Source of the DNA: Streptomyces sp. NBC_00443
GTDB taxonomy: Bacteria; Actinomycetota; Actinomycetes; Streptomycetales; Streptomycetaceae
Length of the DNA: 64,000 nucleotides
Direction: 5' to 3'
Assembly (NCBI RefSeq): GCF_036014175.1
Contig: NZ_CP107917.1
Coordinates: forward strand, 9,385,955 to 9,449,954
Part shown: positions 53,038-61,014 of the stretch, in pieces
How positions within the stretch are numbered: position 1 is the stretch's first letter
Layout: each line of letters starts with the position of its first letter
Notes under the pieces: generated by a model
Told to the model about the DNA's origin: nothing
Seen by the model: only the letters and a program-made list of their open reading frames with translations
Databases searched by the model: none
Made by a program: the position numbers and the translations under genes

Positions 53038-53088
53038 AAGCAGGGCCCCACTGGCTCTTGGCCTTCATTAGCCAGTGGGGCCCTGCTT
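53038..53088 (+). terminator. hairpin terminator at the cassette end
   Basis: AAGCAGGGCCCCACTGGCT (53038-53056) and its exact 19-base complement (53070-53088) enclose a 13-base loop three bases after the stop codon of the HTH gene. The T tract after the stem is short (TCTC), so termination efficiency is uncertain. Confidence 0.75.
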
Positions 53089-53224
53089 CTCGCCGTGGAT
53101 GTGTTCTTCATTGGGGTGGCACTACGCCTTGATGGCGGTTCTGGAGAGCTGCTTGGGCGCCGCAGAGGCGAATCGGCTGCTTCAAGACAGGACGGGGCTG
53201 CTGCGTGATCGGGTGACAGCGGGG

Positions 53225-54114
53225 TTATGCAGCCAGGGCTGCGGGTGGGGTCATGATGGTCTCGTACTCGACGGGGGTCAATCGGGATAGGCGTCTCTGG
53301 CGTCGGCGTCGGTGGTAGGTGCGTTCAATCCAGGTCACGATCGCGATCCGCAAGTCCTGCCGGGTAGCCCAGACTTGACGGTCCAGGACGTTCTTCTGCA
53401 GCAGTGCAAGAAGCTCTCCATGGCCGCGTTGTCGCCGGCCGCCCCGACCCTGCCCATCGAGCCGACGAGGTCGTGCCGGACGAGAGCGGACACGAACTTC
53501 CGTGACCGGAACTGAGAGCCGCGATTCGAATGCACAATGCACCCGGCCACCTGGCCGCGGCGGGCGACGGCGGATTGCAGAGCGGTGACCGCGAGGTGGG
53601 ACTTCATCCGGGCGTCGATGGAATAGCCCACGATGCGGCCCGAGAACACCTCCTTGACGGCGCACATACACAGCTTGCCCTCGCCGGTTGGGTGCTCGGT
53701 GATGTCCGTGAGCCACAGCCGGTTCGGGGCGTCGGCGGTGAAGTCCCGCCGCACCAGGTCGTCGTGGACCGGTGGCCCGGCCTTGGCGTGCTTCCCGCGG
53801 CCGCTTCGCTTGCCGAAGGCACTCCACCAGCTGTTGTCCCGGCAGATCCGCCAGGCGGTCCGCTCGGCCATCACCTCACCGGCCGCGTGGGCCTCGTCGA
53901 CAAGGAAGCGGTGCCCGAACTCGGGATCGTCGCGGTGCGCGTCGAACAGTGCATTGGCCCGGTACGCCCCGGCCATCTCAGCATCAGTGACCGGCCTGGT
54001 CAGCCACCGGTAGTAGGGCTGACGGGCCAGCCCGAGCACCCGGCACGTCACCGCCACCGGCACCCGGCAAGGGGCAGCGGCGGCGGCCAGCTCGCGGACG
54101 AGCGGGTACATCAT
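53225..54114 (-). pseudogene. IS3-family transposase orfB, frameshifted, catalytic Asp lost
   Basis: The integrase-core protein reads PCRVPVAVTCRVLGLARQPY, GKHAKAGPPVHDDLVRRDFT and PNRLWLTDITEHPTGEGKLC (first Asp), then GCIVHSNRGSQFRSRKFVSA. Family members have HSDRGSQ at that site; the codon here is AAT (Asn), one base from GAT. Near 53405 a frameshift follows MESFLALLQKN (the Glu is kept), and VTWIERTYHRRRRQRRLSRL plus LTPVEYE end at 53225. Either change alone should inactivate it. Confidence 0.88.
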
Positions 54115-54404
54115 TTTGCCGGCAGGTTCGCCTGCGACAGATACGCCGCAGCCCTCCTGAGCACGTCGTTCTCCTGCTCCAGCAGCCGGATCCGTTTGCG
54201 GGCCTCGCGCAGCTCGGCCGACTCACCCGACGCCGTTGCGGGCCTGGCCCCTTCGTCGGTGTCGGCGCGGCGCAGCCACTTCGACAGCGTGATCGGGTGG
54301 GCCCCGAAGTCGGCGGCGATCTGTTCCAGTGTGACGCCGGGCTCGCGGTTGCGCGCGACCCGCACGACGTCCTCGCGGAACTCCTTCGGATACGGCTTGG
54401 GCAC
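54111..54404 (-). CDS. IS3-family transposase orfA
   Basis: The 97-residue protein has a Tnp_1 HTH: KPYPKEFREDVVRVARNREP, GVTLEQIAADFGAHPITLSK and WLRRADTDEG. A leucine-zipper-like helix follows, LREARKRIRLLEQENDVLRR. It ends four bases into orfB (54111-54114), in the arrangement that normally allows a -1 frameshift fusion. It is intact. Confidence 0.88.
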   Translation of the reverse strand: MPKPYPKEFREDVVRVARNREPGVTLEQIAADFGAHPITLSKWLRRADTDEGARPATASGESAELREARKRIRLLEQENDVLRRAAAYLSQANLPAK

Positions 54405-54454
54405 TGCAACATCCTTCCAGGCCGCTTCTCAGCAAGCCAGGTCAGGTGTCACCC

Positions 54455-56883
54455 AACCCTGCAGCAGTCCCGTTCGGTCAGGTGGGGTGAGGGCGGCATA
54501 CCGGCTCGGGCGCGTTGTTTGGCGCGGTTGCGCTGGCTGAACAGCCACATGCCCAGGGGGTGGCCGTCGTGCCGGGTGTCACGGGGGGCTGCGAGGTGGC
54601 CGTGTTCGGCGTGCCAGGCCCGGGCGTGTGCCAGGGCCGTCTCGAAGCCAGGCCTCAGATCGGGGCGGTGCCCGAGGCGGCTGTGAGGGCTGCGGGGACG
54701 CTTCGGCTCGGCGGCACGCCGATCGTGACGTCGACCGGTGGGAGCCGCAGGGTCTGCAGTCCTTCTGGCGCGGCTTGCCGTGTCGTCCATGTTCGGGACC
54801 CGGGGCACAGCGGATGTTTTGGGGGCCGTATGTGCATGGTCTTGGGCCGTGCGTGCTACCTCGGTGGTGATGCCGATGTCGGTGAGGAGTTGCCGCTGCT
54901 CGGGGTGGAGCTCGTCGTGCGTGGCGCACTGGCGCCACAGCCAGTCAGCGGTGCCATCGTCGAGGTCATTGAAGCCGTTCTCCGGGTGCAGGGGATGGCC
55001 GGCTTGGACGTGGTCGCGGGCGCGGTAGTAGCGGCGCTGCCATGTCAGGTGCCAGGGCGGGTTCCACCAGGGATCGATGACCGCGAGGGCCTGTGCCCGG
55101 GCGGCGGGTAGGGGCTGGCGGTCAGAGCGCCGGTGGTTGCGCTGGTTGGACAGCCACTGCCCGAGCGGGTAGCCGTCGTGGAGGGTCGTCTGGGCGACGG
55201 TGGCGAGGTTGCCGTGGACGCTGGCGAATGCGCGGGCGTGGGCGAGCCCTGTCTGGAAGCGTTCTGCGTAGCTGCGTCGTCTGGGGCGGGCGGTGGCTGC
55301 CGCCGCGGCGTGGATGCCGATTTGGGTGAGGAGGCGTTGTTGTTCGGGGTGGAGGGTGGGGTAGCGGGTGCACTGCAGGTGGAGCCATTCGCCGAGGCTG
55401 TAGCTGGTGGTGGGAAGCCGCGGGCCGACTGGAGCGGGCCGTGGGTGTCGGTGTGGGTGCGGGCTTGGTGCCAGGTGCGCTGCCACAGGGTGCTCCATGG
55501 CACGTTCCACCAAGGGTAGATGTCGTTCAGGGCGGCGGCTTGGTGGGCCGACATTCTGGTGTGGCTGGTACGCAGGTTGGCGATCCACTGGCCCAGTGGG
55601 TAGCCGTCGGGGACGTCTTCCTTCGGCACGGCCAGGTGGCCGTGCCGCTGGTGGTAGGCGTGAGCCTGTGCCAGGCCTGTTTGGAAGGCTTGCTCCGCTT
55701 GGAGACTGTGGCCGCGCAGCCGCTTGGCCGCCTGTGGCGCCGGCTGCTCGCGGTCGGCGGCCGATCCCTGGGGGAGGAGGTCGCTCAGAGGGCGGGGCCG
55801 GTGCGATGAGTGCACCTTCCACAGCGTGTGCTGCGCCGCGGGTGCCTGGTTGGCGCGGGTGCGTACCAAGGAGTGGGCCCAGGTGAACAGTGGCCCGTGG
55901 GTGACGTTGGCGAGGTGGCGGGCGAGCCAGGGCCGCTGGAGGTGGTCGGCGAGTTCGGCCAGCAGCGCGGGCATCTCGCCGAGGCGGTAGGGGAGATGGC
56001 CGCAGGCTTGGGCGACGGAGTGCTGCTGCCGGAGAGAGTTGGCCAAGACCCGAGCGACGGCGACGGTTTCGGGATAGGTGATCAGGTCGCGTGCCGCTAC
56101 CTTCCACCAGCCGGGATCGGCCTCGGCGGGACGCGTCACTGCAAGGCGTGCCAGCCAGTGCTGTTCCTCGCTGGGGCAGGGCTGTTCCCACCAGAAGCTG
56201 GTGATGGCGCGGGCGACCTGGAAGGCCCGCGCTCCGGTGGGAGAGCGGCGTAGCAGCCGGACATGCCGTCGCTGGGCGTCGATTACCTCCGGGCACCGGC
56301 CAAGGGGGACGGGCAGGCCGCTGGTGCCGGGCAGGTACAGGAGCCAGTACTGGTGGCGGGCGCAGACCCGCTGCTCGGGGGCCAGGTAGCGCCGGGCAGG
56401 CACGCGGCGTCCGGTGCGGGCGGCGGTGCAGGCGGGGCAGGCGGGCCCCCACGGGGCGACGGCTTCCTCGCCGCGGGTCAGGCGGCCGGCCGGGCCGCCT
56501 GGGTAGTGCGCGTGTGGTTCTGCGCGTGTCCACGCCGGCAGAGCATTCTCCAGCACCGCTGCCTGTGCATGGCTCAGGGCGCATACTCGTTCGCGTACCT
56601 GGGCGTTGAGGTGGATCTCGCTGTCCGGGTGGAGCATCCCGGCGACGTTTTGCCGGCCGTCGGTCTCGGTGATGGCGGCGAGCAGGTCGCGCAGGCCGAG
56701 GTGGTAGCGGGCGGCGAGCCGGTTCAGGAACGACAGCGTCAGCTCCCCGCGCAGCGGAGACACCCGTCCGGCCGCCCCGCCGGCCAGGTCCGTGACGAGG
56801 ACGCCGGACGCCGCCGGTTTGTCTCCCGCACGCTCGTTCCCGGGCTTGCGGCTGTGTGCCGTCGTGCTGGACCGGTGCGCCAC
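54455..56883 (-). pseudogene. tniQ: TniQ-family targeting protein fused to helicase-associated (HA) repeats, truncated
   Basis: Residues about 40-210 form a TniQ domain: SPLRGELTLSFLNRLAARYH, then a zinc-binding CPACTAARTGRRVPARRYLA and EQRVCARHQYWLLYLPGTSG. The C-terminal half contains at least three HA-type repeats (FQTGLAQAHAYHQRHGHLAV with DGYPLGQWIANLRTSH; FQTGLAHARAFASVHGNLAT; FETALAHARAWHAEHGHLAA) with linkers ending AIDPWWNPPWHLTWQRR. A frameshift lies near 55420. The reading stops where the IS3 element begins, and no continuation was found beyond it. TniQ normally links target recognition to the transposase ATPase; here HA repeats may bind DNA. Read in the same direction as tnsA/B/C, 12 bases after tnsC. 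Confidence 0.85.
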
Positions 56884-56895
56884 GCCGGATGTCTC

Positions 56896-57914
56896 CTACT
56901 TCCGTCGTGCGGGCCGGACCGGCCGGGCCCGGGTTTCGGCGGCCGCGTCGAGCTCCACCTCGCTCAGCAACTGCTTGGTGATCCGCTCGGTGCCTTCGGT
57001 GATGGCGATCAGGGCGGCTTCGCGGATGAGGTGGGAGAGGCTGCCGATCCGCCCGCCGGTGCGGGCGTGGAGGTAGGCGGCGTGCTTGACCAGGGTTCCG
57101 GGCCGGTGTGCGCGCAGCCGCAGCAGATTCTCCATGGCCCGCACGAGGTCGTTCCAGACAGCCCGGTCTTGCTCCGTCGCGTAGGCCGGTGGGCGGTGGC
57201 GGAAGATTTTGAAGCGGCCGGCGATCTGCGCGCCGCGTACTCCGCTGAGCAGTGAGGAGGTCTCGATGTCGATGGCGGAGTAGACGAAGGTGGCCGGGAT
57301 GCGTTCGCCGAGGTACTTGAGCTGGTCGGAGGTTTCCGCACCGGCGCGCCGCTGGGTGTCCAGGAGGTGGACGTCGTCGATGAGGACCAGCTGGGTGCCC
57401 AGTTCGCACAGCAGGTCGCAGACGGCGCCGGTGATCTGGGTCTGGTTGAGGCGGTCGGTGATGGGCATGCCGAGGAACCGGGCGAATTCGCTGACGAGCA
57501 TCTTCGGGGTGGCGGCCGGCGGCACGCTGATGAACAGCACCGGTCTTCTGTCGCCGTTGCCGGGGTGCTGGCGGGCGTCGGCCAGATGGAAGGAACGCCC
57601 GAGCGCCATCATCGTGGTGGTCTTCCCGGTCGTGGCCGGACCGGAGATGATCAGACCGCGCCGGGCGCCCGCCTGCTGGCGGCGGTTGACCAGCAGCAGC
57701 CGTCGCACGGTGGTGAAGACACTGTCCATGGCCGGGGTGCGCATGACGGCGAGTTCGGGTGGTAGTCCTCGCGCTCCGTCTGGGACCAGGCGCCGTCGTT
57801 GGCGTCCAGGGCGGGGGCCGGCGCCCGGTGGACGAAGGCGTCCCAGCCCTGCCACAGGGTCGGAGGAGCCAGTGGAGCGAACCCGGCGGCGTCGTTCGAG
57901 AGCGGACTCACCAT
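56896..57914 (-). CDS. tniB: TnsC/TniB-like AAA+ transposition ATPase (one frameshift near 57755)
   Basis: The product begins VSPLSNDAAGFAPLAPPTLW. After a frameshift near 57755 it continues ELAVMRTPAMDSVFTTVRRL. It has Walker A GPATTGKTTTMMALG, Walker B TQLVLIDDVHLLDTQRR and a sensor-region YSAIDIETSSLLSG. Members hydrolyse ATP to pass target information from TniQ/TnsD to the transposase. The start overlaps the transposase stop by seven bases (57908-57914). If the indel is an error the gene is intact. Confidence 0.85.
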
Positions 57915-60097
57915 CGCAGGGATTCCTCAAAGGGGTCGTAGACCGTGACGGAGGAATCTCGCGCCGGCCGTGCTTGTCCGCCCTCTGCACCGGCTGCTGC
58001 AAGGCCCCGGGTGACGGCGGGCCCAGGGTGCTGGTGCTCACCCGCTGCGTCGGCTGCCTCCTCCCCTTCGTCTTCGGCGAAGAGCTCCTCACCGTGGTCG
58101 AAGGCGTCGTCCTCGCTGGGCCTGTCGGCTTCCGTCTGCGGCGGCTGGCCGTACAGGAGCCCCCACACCGCACTGTCTGCGTTCGCGGCGCCGTGGGCGA
58201 GGGCCCGGGCGGCGACGGTCTTGTCCCGGCGGCTGCCGTGTCCGGCGGCGGCGCGTTCCAGCAGCTCGCGCAGGGCGAGGGCCAGGTCGTGTTCGTGCTG
58301 GACGCGGCTGCCGCGCTGGGCGACGGTGCGCCGGATGTGCTGCCAGGTGAAGTCGGTGAACGGGGCGCTGACCAGGGTGTGGTGGATCCAGGGCACCACC
58401 TCCCACCCGTGCCCTCGCGGCTGGCCGGGTTTCGGCAGGCGCACCCAGACCTGGCCGGGAGGGTGCGGGTTGTAGTGGATCTCCCACAGGCCGTCCGCCG
58501 TCGGCGAGGCTTCGCCGCGGTAGGGGTTGAGGACCTGGTGGTCGTAGGTGCGGTAGTCGATGCGGATGCCGTAGTCGTTGATCTTCTGCCGTTTGACGGG
58601 CATCAGCTCGATGTAGTCCTCGCGCCCCAGCGGCGCCGGGACGTATCCGCACACGGCGACCAGCGCCGCCCACATCTCGTTCGGCGACAGAGCGCGGCGG
58701 GGCATCATCGGGTGCCGCAGCCCGTCGTGCGGGCGGACCTGCCACCCGCAGATGATCCACTCCTGCAGCAGGTCGTCCAGCTGGGCGAGCGTCCATACCG
58801 CCTCGCTTTCCGCTTTCCGGCCGCGTTCGCCGGTGTGGGAGCCCGTGTAGCCGGCCACGTGCTGGGCGAACAGCGTGTTGATCGAGGAGAACGTGCGCTC
58901 CACATGCCCTTTGGCCGGCCCGTTGCCCGGCGGCGCCGGCTGCAGGGAAATGCCCAGCGACCCGCATGCGGCGACGAACGAGGACGAGACGAACACCTTG
59001 CCCTGATCGACCACGACGGTCCGCGGGGTGATGACCGGGCGCGCTGCGGCCCCTTCCAGGCGGTCATCCACGCTCAGCAGCCGCTCATAGGGAATCACTG
59101 AGCGTTCCATCGCCAGTGCCTCGGGCCAGGCAGGCCGCATCGGCGCTGGGACCATCATCTGCGCCAGCAGGTGCGCCGCGTCCATACTGCGGGTTCCCTT
59201 CGGGCGCAGCACGGCCGCGCAGATACTGCGGGTCGCCACATCCAGCGCGATGGTCAGCTCGGGCCGCTCCACCACTCCGTCGTCGAGCACCACGAAGGCA
59301 TCCAGCACGGTGCTGTCCATCATCACCAGCTCACCCGGCGCCATCACCGTCGTCGGGACGAACGGGGGAGCCGGTCGCGCCGAGCGCCAGCGCCGTTGCC
59401 GCGCACTGCCCAGCAGCCCGCGCCCGTCGGCCAGGGCGTGCACGAGCCGGTTGAACGTCGCGGTCGACGGCAGCGGCACCGCCTCGTGGCCGTGCCGCTC
59501 GGCCAGCAGCCGCTCGGTGTACACCCGAAGCCGCCCCAGCGTCCCGCTGGAGCGTTCCTGCCCGGCCTCCAGCACCTCCCGCAGGGCGGCCACCACCCGC
59601 TCATCCGCACGCCCCAGTGCCGACCGGGGCCGGGCGGCCCGCTGATCCACCAGTCCCCACAGCCCGCCGTCGCGGTAGCGGGCCCGCATGCGCCGCACCG
59701 TCACCGCGCTGGTCGGCATACCCGCCGCCGACAGCTCTGCCGCCTTTGCTTCCTCCCGCTGCGCCAACGTCCGCACCTGCGGGTCGTACTCAGCCCGTAG
59801 AGGACCAACAGCACCGGATCCGCCCGGGTGCCCCGTCTCCACCTCCCGCACATGCCGCTCCCATGCCAACGCCCGCTCCCGCACCGGTACGGGCAACGAC
59901 TCCAGCAAGCCCAGCGGCGGCACCCGGCAGACGGAGGGCGCAGCCACAACCTCGAACCCCTCGTCGGCGAACAACAGCGACAGCAGCAGCGCCGCCATCT
60001 CGCCGTTCCCGGCGATCAGCCGCACCTGCCCGCCAGCGAGGGCCGCCACCGTCCAGGCCCGCCCCTCGAACCGCACCCGGGACCCCACCTCGACCAC
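57908..60097 (-). CDS. tniA: TnsB/TniA-like DDE transposase
   Basis: About 729 residues from a GTG at 60097; an ATG at 60163 is an alternative that would overlap the upstream gene. The N-terminal HTH region contains LRAEYDPQVRTLAQREEAKA and VTVRRMRARYRDGGLWGLVD. The RNase H-like core has the DDE triad: D261 (LVMMDSTVLDAFVVLDDG), D364 (TVVVDQGKVFVSSSFVAACG) and E400 (GNGPAKGHVERTFSSINTLF). The Mu-type C-terminal beta-barrel part follows (IRIDYRTYDHQVLNPYRGEA) and an acidic tail. The core residues and spacing are intact, so it should catalyse 3'-end strand transfer. Start codon choice is uncertain. Confidence 0.9.
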   Translation of the reverse strand: MVEVGSRVRFEGRAWTVAALAGGQVRLIAGNGEMAALLLSLLFADEGFEVVAAPSVCRVPPLGLLESLPVPVRERALAWERHVREVETGHPGGSGAVGPLRAEYDPQVRTLAQREEAKAAELSAAGMPTSAVTVRRMRARYRDGGLWGLVDQRAARPRSALGRADERVVAALREVLEAGQERSSGTLGRLRVYTERLLAERHGHEAVPLPSTATFNRLVHALADGRGLLGSARQRRWRSARPAPPFVPTTVMAPGELVMMDSTVLDAFVVLDDGVVERPELTIALDVATRSICAAVLRPKGTRSMDAAHLLAQMMVPAPMRPAWPEALAMERSVIPYERLLSVDDRLEGAAARPVITPRTVVVDQGKVFVSSSFVAACGSLGISLQPAPPGNGPAKGHVERTFSSINTLFAQHVAGYTGSHTGERGRKAESEAVWTLAQLDDLLQEWIICGWQVRPHDGLRHPMMPRRALSPNEMWAALVAVCGYVPAPLGREDYIELMPVKRQKINDYGIRIDYRTYDHQVLNPYRGEASPTADGLWEIHYNPHPPGQVWVRLPKPGQPRGHGWEVVPWIHHTLVSAPFTDFTWQHIRRTVAQRGSRVQHEHDLALALRELLERAAAGHGSRRDKTVAARALAHGAANADSAVWGLLYGQPPQTEADRPSEDDAFDHGEELFAEDEGEEAADAAGEHQHPGPAVTRGLAAAGAEGGQARPARDSSVTVYDPFEESLRW

Positions 60098-60128
60098 CGG
60101 CCCGCCGGACCCCGGCCCCGTGCCCCCG

Positions 60129-60896
60129 TCACGCCGTCTGCGCCCACACCGGCATCCGCTCATGCATGGGAGCGCCCAGATCCGCGGACAGCCGCCCCGC
60201 CCACAGGGCATGGAACAGCGCGGGAAGAACCACCATCGGATCCCCGGTCCGGCGCACGCCCTCCCACAGCGGCGTACGGTCGGCGAACGACTCCCGCAAC
60301 GCCGCCGCCAGCTGCTGTCCTCCGTGGTACCGCGGATGCCGGTACCCGGACAGCCAGGTCACGTTGCGCCGGTACACCGGATCGACCGGACCCAGCACCC
60401 AGTACCGCCAGCCCACCGCCGCACACACCTCACCGACCACCGCCGCGAGGGACCGCTGCCGCCGAGAAAGCCCCCCTCTGGCGGTGCAGTCAGCCAAGAC
60501 TCCCTGGCCGTCGGTGAGCCGGAGCATCACCTGCGGGACATGCGTACACACTCCGCCCGGCGCACGCCACCGCAGTTCCAGCGGCCGACTGGCCAGGCCA
60601 CTGACGCGTGGATCGCGGTCGAGCAGCATCAGATGCAGCCGCATCGCCCCAGAGCCGTAGTGCACGAGCCGTCCGGTGGTCGCCGACCACCACCATCCCG
60701 GCGCCGTCCGCTTGCCCTTGCGGGCTGAAAACGGCCTCAGAGGCGGACACTGCTCGAAGGCCACTTCGGCGGCCGCCGCCTGCCACGGCGAACACTCCGT
60801 CGTCCCGCTCGCAGCCAAGAACCGTACGTCCACAGCTCTGACATCGGCCGGCCCGGCCGTTTCCGCATCCCATATCCCATTTCGTGCTCCGCACAC
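60129..60896 (-). CDS. tnsA: TnsA-like endonuclease-family protein with degenerate catalytic site
   Basis: The roughly 255-residue protein has TnsA-like order: PLRPFSARKGKRTAPGWWWS, VHYGSGAMRLHLMLLDRDPR, VSGLASRPLELRWRAPGGVC, THVPQVMLRLTDGQGVLADC. In active TnsA the first motif carries Glu (YESxxE), the second HxPD and the third VK. Here they read YGSGAM, HVPQV and LADC, so all three catalytic positions seem lost. The domain is followed by a helical C-terminal part (WEGVRRTGDPMVVLPALFHA). It may be a structural partner of TnsB. The GTG at 60896 is the only start before the domain, without a strong ribosome binding site. Confidence 0.68.
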   Translation of the reverse strand: MCGARNGIWDAETAGPADVRAVDVRFLAASGTTECSPWQAAAAEVAFEQCPPLRPFSARKGKRTAPGWWWSATTGRLVHYGSGAMRLHLMLLDRDPRVSGLASRPLELRWRAPGGVCTHVPQVMLRLTDGQGVLADCTARGGLSRRQRSLAAVVGEVCAAVGWRYWVLGPVDPVYRRNVTWLSGYRHPRYHGGQQLAAALRESFADRTPLWEGVRRTGDPMVVLPALFHALWAGRLSADLGAPMHERMPVWAQTA

Positions 60897-61014
60897 AGAG
60901 CCAAACGTCTTGTCGGCTCATCCGGTAATGGGCAAAACAAGCCAAAGGGAAACGCGTGCCAGAGACCCAGGTCCGCCGGTCCTGCCGGGCGCCCCTGACC
61001 TCGCAGATGTGCTG
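60897..61014. other. gap between helicase and tnsA-like genes
   Basis: A 118-base spacer in the middle of the minus-strand transposition operon; no terminator or start signal recognised. Confidence 0.35.

Larger units (their letters stand above)
53211..54454 (-). mobile_element. IS3-family element inserted at the end of tniQ
   Basis: The element carries orfA and orfB on the minus strand. GGGTGACA at 53211-53218 and its complement TGTCACCC at 54447-54454 mark the probable ends, giving about 1244 bp. No clear target duplication is visible (ATC on the left, AAC on the right). The right end interrupts the tniQ reading. The orfB gene is damaged, so the copy is probably inactive. Confidence 0.75.
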
